From assembly GCA_050999295.1 (NCBI GenBank), contig JBPCPI010000033.1, positions 1 to 20,574 on the forward strand: DNA of 20,574 nucleotides, read 5' to 3'. The notes under the pieces are model-generated. The model worked only from the letters and a program-made list of their open reading frames with translations. It did no database searches and was not told where the DNA came from. Below, one piece after another: positions 7,199 through 14,217 of the stretch. Each line of letters starts with the position of its first letter. Position 1 is the stretch's first letter. The translations under genes and the position numbers were made by a program. This DNA comes from JACCQS01 sp050999295 (lineage in GTDB: Bacteria > Actinomycetota > Actinomycetes > Mycobacteriales > Geodermatophilaceae).

Positions 7199-7251
7199 TA
7201 TCGAATATCGGTACTATCGATAAACATTACATAGCCGATCTCGCCCGTCAA
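7199..7251 (-). promoter_or_regulatory. Promoter and TATCG-repeat operator of the DUF2975-XRE operon
   Basis: On the minus strand TTGACG (7251-7246), a 16-bp spacer and TAATGT (7229-7224), preceded by TG, make a good sigma-70-type promoter. Directly downstream, at 7199-7222, the plus strand has three TATCG copies (starting 7199, 7206 and 7215); the outer TATCGA/TCGATA form inverted ends. This is where a repressor would block initiation, and the small XRE protein of the operon is the obvious candidate. Confidence 0.6.
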
Positions 7252-7300
7252 GTGGCCTGATCTGACAAGGCGGCCTGCGGCCAGTCCTGAGGTAGCGAGC

Positions 7301-7313
7301 TAACGTTCATCAG
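7301..7313 (+). promoter_or_regulatory. Leaderless -10 element of the alpha/beta hydrolase gene
   Basis: TAACGT at 7301-7306 fits the actinobacterial TANNNT -10 consensus and lies exactly 7 nt before the ATG at 7314. No ribosome site is present, so a leaderless transcript is likely. A clear -35 is not visible. Confidence 0.5.
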
Positions 7314-8276
7314 ATGCGCACCGCCACCCTTTCCGACGCGCCGTTGAACTCCACGCAAGAGCTGCCTCCACCGTGGCCGGGCCGACGGGTGCCACTCAAT
7401 GGCGGTGTCGTCTACGTCCGCGCCACGCGCGGCGGGCCGGACAGCGAACCTGCGCTCTACGTCCACGGTCTGGGCGGTGCCTCCACGAACTGGACCGACT
7501 ACGCCGGGTTGCTCGCACACCGACTCGACGGCGAAGCACCTGACCTGTTCGGCTTCGGCCGCTCCGGTCCCGCCCCGCGCGGCGACTACTCGATCGAGAC
7601 CCACGTGCGTACGGTGATCGCGGCCATCGAGCGGCGCGGTGAGGCGGTGCACCTGATCGGCAACTCACTCGGCGGTCTGACCACCCTGCTGGTCGCTGGC
7701 CGCCGACCGGATCTGGTCACGACGTTGACCCTGATCTCGCCGGCCATACCGGACCTGCGTCCGCCCCGGCAGATGTCGACTCCACTGTTCCCGCTGTTGT
7801 TGGTGCCAGGGATCGCGAAAGCGGTAGAGCGGCGGATGGCCGGGATCAGTGCGGAGGAGCGGGTCCGCGCGATGCTCGAACTGTGTTTCGCCGACCTCGA
7901 CCGGGTTCCCGACCAGAGGGTCGCCGAGGCCGTTGACGAGGCCAGGATCCGGACCGACCTGCCCTGGGCCTCGACCGCGCTGGCCCGCAGTTTTCGCAGC
8001 CTGGTCGCGACCTACCTCACTCCCGGTCCGCGCAACCCATGGCGGGTCGCCGCCGGGATCACTGCGCCGACTCTGATCATCTGGGGAGACAAGGACAAAC
8101 TCGTCAACGTCCGGAACGCGCCTCGGCTTGCCTCGGTCATGCCGGATGCGCGGCTGCTGGTGCTTGCCGGAGTAGGCCACACCCCGCAGCTGGAGGACCC
8201 GATCACGTCGGCGCGCGCAACCTTGGCCTTGCTCGACGAAGCTCGGCAGACCGCGGACAGTCCTGGGCGTGGCTGA
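7314..8276 (+). CDS. Alpha/beta hydrolase (LipV-like)
   Basis: A 320-residue alpha/beta hydrolase. The oxyanion-hole loop is YVHGLGG (residues 49-55), the nucleophile elbow is GNSLGG with Ser118, the acid is in WGDKDKLVN (Asp259 or Asp261), and the catalytic His is in GVGHTPQLE (His289). A cap of about 90 residues separates strand 6 from the acid. No signal peptide is seen, so it is cytoplasmic. The substrate is unknown; esters are typical. In mycobacteria a comparable hydrolase (LipV) lies next to ATL and MoeZ genes, and here the same partners follow downstream, so this belongs to the conserved cluster. It is divergent from the DUF2975 operon. Confidence 0.88.
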   Translation: MRTATLSDAPLNSTQELPPPWPGRRVPLNGGVVYVRATRGGPDSEPALYVHGLGGASTNWTDYAGLLAHRLDGEAPDLFGFGRSGPAPRGDYSIETHVRTVIAAIERRGEAVHLIGNSLGGLTTLLVAGRRPDLVTTLTLISPAIPDLRPPRQMSTPLFPLLLVPGIAKAVERRMAGISAEERVRAMLELCFADLDRVPDQRVAEAVDEARIRTDLPWASTALARSFRSLVATYLTPGPRNPWRVAAGITAPTLIIWGDKDKLVNVRNAPRLASVMPDARLLVLAGVGHTPQLEDPITSARATLALLDEARQTADSPGRG

Positions 8277-8277
8277 A

Positions 8278-8306
8278 CCGCGTCTTGACCGCGGCTTCGT
8301 GAAGCC
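8278..8306 (+). terminator. Weak overlapping hairpins after the hydrolase gene
   Basis: Two small inverted repeats overlap: CCGCG/CGCGG with a 7-nt loop (8278-8294) and GGCTTC-GT-GAAGCC (8293-8306). They cannot both form fully. They lie just after the hydrolase stop codon and may terminate or attenuate transcription. No T-tract follows. Confidence 0.3.
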
Positions 8307-8353
8307 ATCGTGCGGCCTACCCGGGTGTGACAAGTGTGATGTGAGAGCCTGAA

Positions 8354-9361
8354 GTGATGTCTCGGCGAGCACGGACCGATTCCAGCCGTGCTGGCCGCGG
8401 TCTGGATACCCTCGAGGGCGATGCCGACCGCGGTTCTCGTGCAGCCGCCGAGCACGCCGACGTCCTGGGCCGCCGGGCACCGCAGCCCTTCCCGCGGCCA
8501 CTGTCCAGTAATGGCCTGCGTTCTCCGGACGGCCCGCTCGTGGCTCGTCGTCATGTCACATCTCGGCCCAGCCACCAGCAGCCGCACAGGGGGCGCGCCG
8601 CGCGATTCGTGGCTGCCTTCGGCTGGCGGGCTCTGGTCATCCCGATCCTCGCGGTGGTGACGTTCGTGACCCTCCTCGATGTCGTCTCGACCCAGACCTC
8701 GCCGGCAGCCGCCGTCGCCGACGCGACGGCGCCCCCCATCGAGACTCCCGCCGTCACCGCGCAACCGACCACGACCGCTGACGGGGAAGTCGCTCCAGCA
8801 GTCGTACCGCCGGTCGTCGCACCGGTGCCTTACGTGGAGCAGGGAACCGGCAATCTCTCAGTGGTCGCCGGAACTTCCCAGGTGTACGGAACCGGACCTC
8901 TGCGGCGCTTCATCGTCGAGGTCGAGGACGGGGCCAACATCGACGGCGCTGCCTTCGCCGCGGCGGTCGAGGCCACGCTGGCCGATCCACGAAGCTGGGG
9001 GGCCGAGGGCCGGTGGTCCTTCCAGCGGGTGGATGGCGGTGACTACGACTTCCGGGTGGCTCTGGTCAGTCCGCTCAGCATGGAGACCTATTGCCCGGGC
9101 GTGGGCACCGGGGGGTACACCTCCTGCCGGTACGGGGACCGTGCGGTGATCAACCTCGCCAGGTGGGAGACCGCCGTCCCTGACTACGCGGGCGACGTCG
9201 CGACCTACCGCCTGTACGCGGTCAATCACGAGGTTGGCCACGCGCTCGGTCATGGACACGAGTCCTGTCCGGGGCCCGGTGAACTCGCTCCGGTCATGCA
9301 GCAACAGACCTTGGGTCTGGATGGCTGTGTCAAGAATCCGTGGCCGTACCCGAACGCCTGA
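8354..9361 (+). CDS. DUF3152 membrane-anchored zinc metalloprotease-like protein
   Basis: A 335-residue protein. A cytoplasmic N-terminus of about 90 residues is followed by one membrane helix (WRALVIPILAVVTFVTLLDVV, residues 91-111), a Pro/Ala/Thr-rich linker to about 160, and then the DUF3152 domain (LRRFIVEVEDG to the end). The sequence HEVGHALGHGH (292-302) is a full metzincin-type HExxHxxGxxH zinc motif, and PVMQQQT shortly after could supply the Met-turn. Cys247, Cys258, Cys305 and Cys325 could form disulfides, consistent with an extracellular domain. The substrate is unknown. Start choice is uncertain between GTG 8354 and ATG 8357, or a later codon before the helix. The same family lies beside MoeZ in mycobacteria (Rv3207c-like). 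Confidence 0.87.
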   Translation: MMSRRARTDSSRAGRGLDTLEGDADRGSRAAAEHADVLGRRAPQPFPRPLSSNGLRSPDGPLVARRHVTSRPSHQQPHRGRAARFVAAFGWRALVIPILAVVTFVTLLDVVSTQTSPAAAVADATAPPIETPAVTAQPTTTADGEVAPAVVPPVVAPVPYVEQGTGNLSVVAGTSQVYGTGPLRRFIVEVEDGANIDGAAFAAAVEATLADPRSWGAEGRWSFQRVDGGDYDFRVALVSPLSMETYCPGVGTGGYTSCRYGDRAVINLARWETAVPDYAGDVATYRLYAVNHEVGHALGHGHESCPGPGELAPVMQQQTLGLDGCVKNPWPYPNA

Positions 9362-9372
9362 CTGGTCCACGC

Positions 9373-9390
9373 CCCCGGAAGGGTTCGGGG
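9373..9390 (+). terminator. GC-rich hairpin after the DUF3152 gene
   Basis: CCCCGGAA and TTCGGGG pair around a GGG loop with one bulged base, 11 nt after the DUF3152 stop codon. No T-tract follows. It may partly terminate transcription ahead of moeZ, which has a 137-bp leader of its own. Confidence 0.35.
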
Positions 9391-9498
9391 TGACGATGTG
9401 TTGCAGGGTGTAGAGAGCCGAACTGAACTCAACGCCCCCCAACCAACCCGTGCTGTCGGCTTCGCCCGGCCGCTCACCCGTCCACCCGAGGAGTACCC

Positions 9499-10659
9499 GT
9501 GCAACTGCCACCCCTGGTCGAGCCGGCCGCTGAGTTGAGCGTCGAGGAAGTCCGTCGGTACAGCCGTCATCTGATCATCCCGGATGTCGGGATGGACGGG
9601 CAGAAGCGGCTGAAGAACGCCAAGGTGCTCGCCGTCGGCGCGGGCGGGCTCGGCTCACCCACGCTCCTCTATCTGGCCGCCGCGGGCGTCGGCACGCTGG
9701 GCATCGTGGAGTTCGACGTGGTCGACGAGTCCAACCTGCAGCGCCAGATCATCCACGGGACCTCTGATGTCGGGAAGTCCAAGGGCCGCTCGGCGAAGGA
9801 ATCGATCGCGGAGGTCAATCCGCTGGTCAATGTCGTGCTGCACGAGACCCGGTTGGACTCCGACAACGTGCTCGACATTTTCGCCCAGTACGACCTGATC
9901 GTGGACGGGACCGATAACTTCGCCACCCGCTACCTCGTCAACGACGCCTGCGTCCTGCTCGACATGCCCTACGTCTGGGGCTCGATCTTCCGCTTCGACG
10001 GCCAGGTGTCGGTCTTCTGGGATTCCCACGGGCCCAACTATCGCGACCTCTATCCCGTACCGCCGCCGCCGGGCATGGCGCCCTCGTGCGCCGAGGGCGG
10101 CGTCCTCGGGGTGCTCTGCGCGACCATTGGGTCGATCCAAGCCACCGAGGCCATCAAGCTGATCACCGGCATAGGCGAGACCCTGCTCGGCCGGCTGACC
10201 GTCTACGACGCCCTGGAGATGAACTTCCGTACGTTCTCGATCCGCAAGGACCCGACGGCTAGGCCGATCACCGAACTCATCGACTACGACGATTTCTGCG
10301 GCGTCGTCTCCGACGCGGCCGCAGAGGCCGCGGCGGGATCGACGATCAGCGTCGAAGATCTCAAGGACATGATCGACTCCGGCAAGGACTTCGAGTTGAT
10401 CGATGTCCGCGAACCCAATGAGTACGAGATCGTCTCGATTCCCGGTGCGAAGCTCATCCCCAAGGACGAGATCCTCTCCGGCCGGGCGCTGTCCAAGCTG
10501 CCGCAGGACAAGCCGATCGTCCTGCACTGCAAGTCCGGTGCCCGGTCGGCCGAGGCGCTGGCCGCGGTGCAGGCGGCGGGTTTCGGTGACGCTGTCCACG
10601 TTCAAGGGGGCGTGCTGGCCTGGGCCAAGCGGATCGACACCTCGCTGCCGACGTACTGA
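9499..10659 (+). CDS. moeZ: Adenylyltransferase/sulfurtransferase MoeZ
   Basis: A 386-residue two-domain enzyme that adenylates the C-terminus of ubiquitin-like sulfur carriers (MoaD, CysO and others) and then transfers sulfur to give a thiocarboxylate for molybdopterin, cysteine or thio-metabolite synthesis. The N-terminal E1/ThiF domain has the nucleotide loop VGAGGLGSP (46-54), DESNLQRQ (76-83) and the Cys in PSCAEGGVLG (Cys197). The C-terminal rhodanese domain (about 284-380) has the active-site loop HCKSGARS with Cys344. No CxxC zinc pair is seen in the linker between the domains. GTG at 9499 is chosen because GAGGAG lies 6 nt upstream. The carrier proteins themselves are not encoded in this window. 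Confidence 0.95.
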   Translation: MQLPPLVEPAAELSVEEVRRYSRHLIIPDVGMDGQKRLKNAKVLAVGAGGLGSPTLLYLAAAGVGTLGIVEFDVVDESNLQRQIIHGTSDVGKSKGRSAKESIAEVNPLVNVVLHETRLDSDNVLDIFAQYDLIVDGTDNFATRYLVNDACVLLDMPYVWGSIFRFDGQVSVFWDSHGPNYRDLYPVPPPPGMAPSCAEGGVLGVLCATIGSIQATEAIKLITGIGETLLGRLTVYDALEMNFRTFSIRKDPTARPITELIDYDDFCGVVSDAAAEAAAGSTISVEDLKDMIDSGKDFELIDVREPNEYEIVSIPGAKLIPKDEILSGRALSKLPQDKPIVLHCKSGARSAEALAAVQAAGFGDAVHVQGGVLAWAKRIDTSLPTY

Positions 10660-10674
10660 TCGGCTTTGAGTTCG

Positions 10675-11241
10675 ATGCGCGACGTCGTCGAGCGCTTCCA
10701 GCGGGCGCAGGCGCTCTTCGGTGATCGTGTGGACGCCGTACCGCCCGCGTCGTGGGACGAACCGACGGCCCTTCCCGGTTGGTCGGTTCGCGCCCTGGTG
10801 CGCCATCTCGTCGACGAGCAGCGTTGGGTTGCGCCATTGCTCGCCGGACAGACACCCGCCGAGGTGGGGGACCGTTTCTCCGAGGACCCGCTCGGGGATG
10901 ATCCGGGGGGCGCTTGGGAGACCGCCGCTGATCACGCGCTCACTGCGTTTGCTGTCCCGGACGCGTTGCAGCGCAGCGTCGTTGTGTCGTACGGGAAGAC
11001 GCCGGCGGCCGATTACTGCGCGGAGATGACGGCCGATCTCGTCGTACACGCGTGGGATCTGGCGCATGCCATTCGGGGAGTAGAGCGGTTGGACGACAAC
11101 CTGGTGGCCTGGACACTCGCCTACGCCGAGGGGCATCTCGACGGCACCGGCATGCCAGGTGTGTTCGCGGCTGCGGTGGATGTTCCCGATAGTGCCGGTC
11201 CGCAGACCCGGATGCTGGCCAGGTACGGCCGGAGGACCTGA
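10675..11241 (+). CDS. Mycothiol-type maleylpyruvate isomerase family protein (TIGR03086-like)
   Basis: A 188-residue DinB/MDMPI-fold protein. Helix 1 is MRDVVERFQRAQALFGDRVDAVP, followed by the family signature WDEPTALPGWSVRALVRHLVDEQRW, where the His of RHLVDE is a probable metal ligand. A second ligand region is MTADLVVHAWDLAHAI. Members of this fold use mycothiol or act as metal-dependent transferases; the reaction here is unknown. It starts 15 nt after moeZ and is probably co-transcribed. ATG at 10675 is preferred over TTG at 10666; the ribosome site is weak. A 68-bp palindromic element begins 7 nt after its stop codon. Confidence 0.85.
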   Translation: MRDVVERFQRAQALFGDRVDAVPPASWDEPTALPGWSVRALVRHLVDEQRWVAPLLAGQTPAEVGDRFSEDPLGDDPGGAWETAADHALTAFAVPDALQRSVVVSYGKTPAADYCAEMTADLVVHAWDLAHAIRGVERLDDNLVAWTLAYAEGHLDGTGMPGVFAAAVDVPDSAGPQTRMLARYGRRT

Positions 11242-11248
11242 TCAGCGC

Positions 11249-11316
11249 CTTTGCCTACCTAGTGCAGTGACACGCCGGCCGTCGAACCGGCAAGTCGGCG
11301 TACCAGGTAGGCAAAG
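11249..11316. repeat. 68-bp palindromic element, copy 1
   Basis: The ends are a perfect 12-bp inverted repeat, CTTTGCCTACCT (11249-11260) and AGGTAGGCAAAG (11305-11316). The 44-bp interior continues to pair in part (for example GCCGG with CCGGC, and GAC with GTC), giving a long imperfect hairpin with a short loop near the centre. A second element of identical length and ends lies at 11631-11698. No target-site duplication is seen. The right arm contains AGGTAGG, the likely ribosome site of the ATL gene. Confidence 0.9.
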
Positions 11317-11319
11317 GTG

Positions 11320-11622
11320 ATGGTCGTGGACTTTGACGAGTTCGCCGAGTCGGTCTACGACGTCGTGGACACGATCCCGGTCGGGCGCGTGGTGACCTAC
11401 GGAGACATCGCGGAGTATCTCGGACAGGGCGGTCCCCGCAGGGTGGCCCGGGCGATGGCGCAGTGCCAGGGCGCGGTGGCCTGGCACCGGGTGATCCGCT
11501 CCAGTGGCGTTCCCGCCGAACAGGTACGAGCCCGTCAGCTCGAACTCTTGGCGGCCGAAGGGACCCCGCTGCTGGACGGCAGCAGGGTCGACCTGCGCCG
11601 CGCGCGCTGGCCGTTGCCCTGA
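11320..11622 (+). CDS. Alkyltransferase-like (ATL) DNA-repair protein, MGMT family
   Basis: About 100 residues forming the DNA-binding domain of O6-alkylguanine alkyltransferases. VYDVVDTIPVGRVVTYGDIAEYLGQGGPRRVARAMAQC is the typical helix-turn-helix region with the arginine finger. The active-site motif of true transferases, PCHRV, is here AWHRVI: Trp replaces the acceptor Cys, which defines ATL proteins. They bind O6-alkylguanine, flip it out and pass the lesion to nucleotide excision repair. The usual Pro before the Trp is Ala here. Start is ATG 11320 (or GTG 11317). The gene is bracketed by two 68-bp palindromic elements, the first ending 3 nt before this ATG, so its ribosome site would be paired in the hairpin. 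Confidence 0.9.
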   Translation: MVVDFDEFAESVYDVVDTIPVGRVVTYGDIAEYLGQGGPRRVARAMAQCQGAVAWHRVIRSSGVPAEQVRARQLELLAAEGTPLLDGSRVDLRRARWPLP

Positions 11623-11630
11623 AATCGCAG

Positions 11631-11698
11631 CTTTGCCTACCTCATGTCGCGACGCGCCGGTGCGCTCTGCGGCGTGTCTGCGCACCAGGTAGGCAAAG
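11631..11698. repeat. 68-bp palindromic element, copy 2
   Basis: Same architecture as the element before the ATL gene: CTTTGCCTACCT (11631-11642) and AGGTAGGCAAAG (11687-11698) around a 44-bp core. By hand alignment the cores agree at about 26 of 44 positions with no gaps, and both cores keep the paired GCCG/CGGC segments. It begins 9 nt after the ATL stop codon and ends 65 bp before the trpB2 start. It may act as a terminator or a mobile palindromic repeat. Confidence 0.9.
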
Positions 11699-11763
11699 AC
11701 GGCTTTCGGGACACCATGTGACAGGGCCAGAATGAGCTGAGTCGGACCCACTGAGGAGTTGCC

Positions 11764-13134
11764 ATGGTCAGCAAGGGCGAGCGCTACAGCTATCCACTGG
11801 ACGAGGACGAGATCCCGACGCAGTGGTACAACGTGATCCCGGATCTACCTGAGCCCCCGCCCCCGCCGCTGCATCCCGGCACCCACGAGCCAGTCGGGCC
11901 AGCCGATCTGGCGCCGTTGTTCCCGATGGCGCTGATCGAGCAGGAGGTCACCGGCGAGAGCTATGTCGACATCCCCGGTGGAGTCATGGACGTCTACCGG
12001 CTGTGGCGGCCCTCTCCGCTGATCCGGGCGCGGCGGCTGGAGAAGTTCCTGGACACTCCGGCCAAGATCTTCTTCAAGTACGAGGGAGTCAGCCCGGCCG
12101 GGTCGCACAAGCCGAACACCGCCGTACCGCAGGCGTACTACAACAACGCCGAGGGGGTGAGCAAGCTCACGACCGAGACCGGTGCGGGGCAGTGGGGTAC
12201 GGCGTTGGCATTCGCGTGCGCGCAGTACGGGATCGAGTGCGAGATCTGGCAGGTTCGCTCTTCCTACGATCAGAAGCCGGCTCGCCGAACGATGATGGAG
12301 GTCTACGGCGCGACGCTGCATCCGAGCCCGTCGGATCTGACCGAGGCCGGGCGGTCGATCCTGGCCGAGCATCCAGACAGCACCGGCTCATTGGGTATCG
12401 CGATCTCCGAGGCCGTCGAGGCGGCTGCGTCGCGGGAGGACACCCGGTACGCATTGGGCAGTGTGCTGAACCACGTCCTGCTGCATCAGACCGTCATCGG
12501 CCAGGAGGCCCTGCGCCAACTCGAGATGGCCGAGGAGGTGCCCGACGTGATCGTCGGCTGCACCGGCGGCGGTTCGAACTTCGGCGGCCTGTCCTTCCCG
12601 TTCCTGCGGGAGAAGATGGCCGGAAAGATGAACCCGATCATCCGCTGTGTCGAACCGGCCGCGTGCCCGTCACTGACCCGCGGTGAGTACCGGTACGACT
12701 TCGGCGACGCGATCGGGATGACGCCGCTGTTGAAGATGCACACGCTCGGACACGGATTCATCCCGGATCCCATCCATGCCGGTGGCCTGCGCTACCACGG
12801 AATGAGCCCCCTGGTCTCCCACATCTACGACTTGGGCTTGGCCGAGGCCGAGGCGATTGGCCAGTTGGAATGCTTCACCGCCGCGCTGACATTTGCCCGC
12901 ACGCAGGGAATCGTGCCGGCACCCGAACCCACCCACGCACTTGCGGCGGCCATCCGGGAAGCCACCCGCTGCAAGGAAAGTGGCGAGTCGAGGGTGATCC
13001 TGACTGCGCTGTGCGGGCATGGACACCTGGACATGGGTGCCTACGAGGCATTCCTGTCAGGTGCGATGTCGGATCTGGACTTCCCCGAGGAGCAGTTGCG
13101 CGAGGCCATGTCACAGGTTCCGGTTCTCGCCTGA
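11764..13134 (+). CDS. trpB2: TrpB2-type tryptophan synthase beta chain
   Basis: A 456-residue fold-type II PLP enzyme that makes tryptophan from indole and serine (or O-phosphoserine in some TrpB2). The PLP lysine is in SHKPNTA (Lys116), the phosphate loop is GCTGGGSNFGG (265-275), and the sequence ETGAGQWG (138-145) has Trp where TrpB1 has His, a TrpB2 marker. The long N-terminal extension (YNVIPDLPEPPPPPLHPGT) is also typical of TrpB2. GAGGAG precedes the ATG by 6 nt. No trpA or other trp gene is present, so it probably acts independently of TrpA, perhaps in indole salvage. It is followed after 1 nt by the MetE-like gene. Confidence 0.92.
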   Translation: MVSKGERYSYPLDEDEIPTQWYNVIPDLPEPPPPPLHPGTHEPVGPADLAPLFPMALIEQEVTGESYVDIPGGVMDVYRLWRPSPLIRARRLEKFLDTPAKIFFKYEGVSPAGSHKPNTAVPQAYYNNAEGVSKLTTETGAGQWGTALAFACAQYGIECEIWQVRSSYDQKPARRTMMEVYGATLHPSPSDLTEAGRSILAEHPDSTGSLGIAISEAVEAAASREDTRYALGSVLNHVLLHQTVIGQEALRQLEMAEEVPDVIVGCTGGGSNFGGLSFPFLREKMAGKMNPIIRCVEPAACPSLTRGEYRYDFGDAIGMTPLLKMHTLGHGFIPDPIHAGGLRYHGMSPLVSHIYDLGLAEAEAIGQLECFTAALTFARTQGIVPAPEPTHALAAAIREATRCKESGESRVILTALCGHGHLDMGAYEAFLSGAMSDLDFPEEQLREAMSQVPVLA

Positions 13135-13135
13135 C

Positions 13136-14167
13136 ATGGCAGACCGGCATGCGCACCTGGTAGGGAGCATTCCGGGCGACTCTGCCGAGGAGGCCATGCG
13201 CCTGGCGATGACCACGCTCGGCGAGCACCTGCGCAGCCTTCCGGACGGCGAGACCGGTGAGCGACGGAACTGGATCATGTCGATCATCGAGGGCCTGCGG
13301 GAGCACCCCGACCTGGAGCTGGCCAAGGAGGGCGACTGGTCGGACTACGACAAGACGCCGCGATTCAAGGTCAAGCGCGGACACAAGCTGCTGGGCGCCA
13401 GTCTGGACTTCGGGCAGGTCGCGGCCGTCGAGGCCAGTCGTCCGGTGTTCGAGGAGATCCGCCGGAACAGTGGCCGAGCGGATCTGGACTTTCTCGTGGG
13501 CGTACCCGGCGACTTCGACATGGCGATGTTCGGCCTGGGGCCGGTGGGGGCTTTCCGGCATCGTCGAGCCTTCACCGAGGCCACCGTCGCCGCGATCACC
13601 AGGATCCACCGGATGCTGGGCGATCAGGCGGTATTCCAGCTCGAGGCTCCGGCTGAACTCGTCCTGCTCACAAAGCTGCCAGCGCCCGTGCATCCGCCAC
13701 TGGCCCGGATGTTCGGCAAGTGGTTGGCCGGCGTGGCGGCCGCCTCGCCCGAGGGGACCCGATTCGGAATTCACCTCTGTCTGGGTGACATGAACCATCG
13801 TGCGTTCGGGCGGATGAAGGATGTCTCCCCTTTGGTCTCGTTAACCCGGGCGATCGTTGCGGCCTGGCCTGCCCGTCGGCCCTTGGAGTTCGTACACGCG
13901 CCGTTCGCGGCCGCAGATGACCCACCGCCGACCGAGCCGTCCTTCTACGCACCGCTGGCCAAACTCAAACTCCCGTCCGCGACGCGCTTCATCGCAGGCT
14001 TCGCCCATGAGGATCAGAGCCTGGGCGACCAGCGCGATGTGCTCACCATCATCGAAGGTCTGCTGGATCGACCGGTCGACATCGCCTCCTCGTGCGGATT
14101 GGGCCGGCGGGCAGCGCAGGAGGCCCGGCGGACCCTGGAGCGAACTGCAGAACTCTGCGCGGTGTGA
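13136..14167 (+). CDS. MetE/UROD-like barrel protein (cobalamin-independent methionine synthase C-terminal-like)
   Basis: A 343-residue protein resembling the catalytic barrel of MetE without the N-terminal half. It opens with HLVGSIPGDSAEEAM, like the GSxP start of MetE-like barrels. A MetE-type zinc site can be proposed: His213 and Cys215 in GIHLCLGD, Glu251 in PLEFVHAP, and Cys320 in SSCGLGRR. QLEAPAE (168-174) resembles the strand carrying substrate contacts. Other conserved-looking stretches are LPDGETGERRNWI and DWSDYDKTPRFKV. Stand-alone MetE-type barrels (core-MetE) take methyl groups from corrinoids or other donors, but the substrate here is unknown. The ATG lies 1 nt after the trpB2 stop, so the two genes are translationally coupled. 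A longer frame from 13019 inside trpB2 is rejected. Confidence 0.75.
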   Translation: MADRHAHLVGSIPGDSAEEAMRLAMTTLGEHLRSLPDGETGERRNWIMSIIEGLREHPDLELAKEGDWSDYDKTPRFKVKRGHKLLGASLDFGQVAAVEASRPVFEEIRRNSGRADLDFLVGVPGDFDMAMFGLGPVGAFRHRRAFTEATVAAITRIHRMLGDQAVFQLEAPAELVLLTKLPAPVHPPLARMFGKWLAGVAAASPEGTRFGIHLCLGDMNHRAFGRMKDVSPLVSLTRAIVAAWPARRPLEFVHAPFAAADDPPPTEPSFYAPLAKLKLPSATRFIAGFAHEDQSLGDQRDVLTIIEGLLDRPVDIASSCGLGRRAAQEARRTLERTAELCAV

Positions 14168-14204
14168 TTCGCGGCGCCGTTGTGAAGTCACCGAGAGACT
14201 GACG

Positions 14205-14217
14205 TAGCCTCCCGTCG
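14205..14217 (+). promoter_or_regulatory. Leaderless -10 element of the GNAT gene
   Basis: TAGCCT (14205-14210) lies 7 nt before the ATG at 14218 and no ribosome site is present. A possible -35, TTGTGA at 14180-14185, is 19 bp upstream. The arrangement matches that at 1850 and 7301. Confidence 0.4.

Noticed and set aside
9655..11136. A 493-codon open frame on the minus strand opposite moeZ
   Set aside because: Antisense shadow of moeZ and the MDMPI-fold gene; composition is repetitive and no motif is seen.
11249..11698. The two 68-bp elements as a CRISPR array or as attachment sites
   Set aside because: Only two copies, each strongly palindromic over its full length, spaced by a complete gene; no cas or integrase gene is present and cores differ.
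11249..11698. The palindromic pair as terminal repeats of one transposon carrying ATL
   Set aside because: Each element is palindromic by itself, no transposase lies between them, and no target duplication was found outside them.
11242..11751. A 169-codon minus-strand frame spanning the ATL gene and both palindromic elements
   Set aside because: The frame is antisense to ATL, whose motifs are clear, and its ends are simply the palindromic repeats translated.
13019..13135. Upstream start of the MetE-like gene inside trpB2
   Set aside because: The added residues are an out-of-frame reading of trpB2; ATG 13136 begins directly before the conserved HLVGSIP motif.
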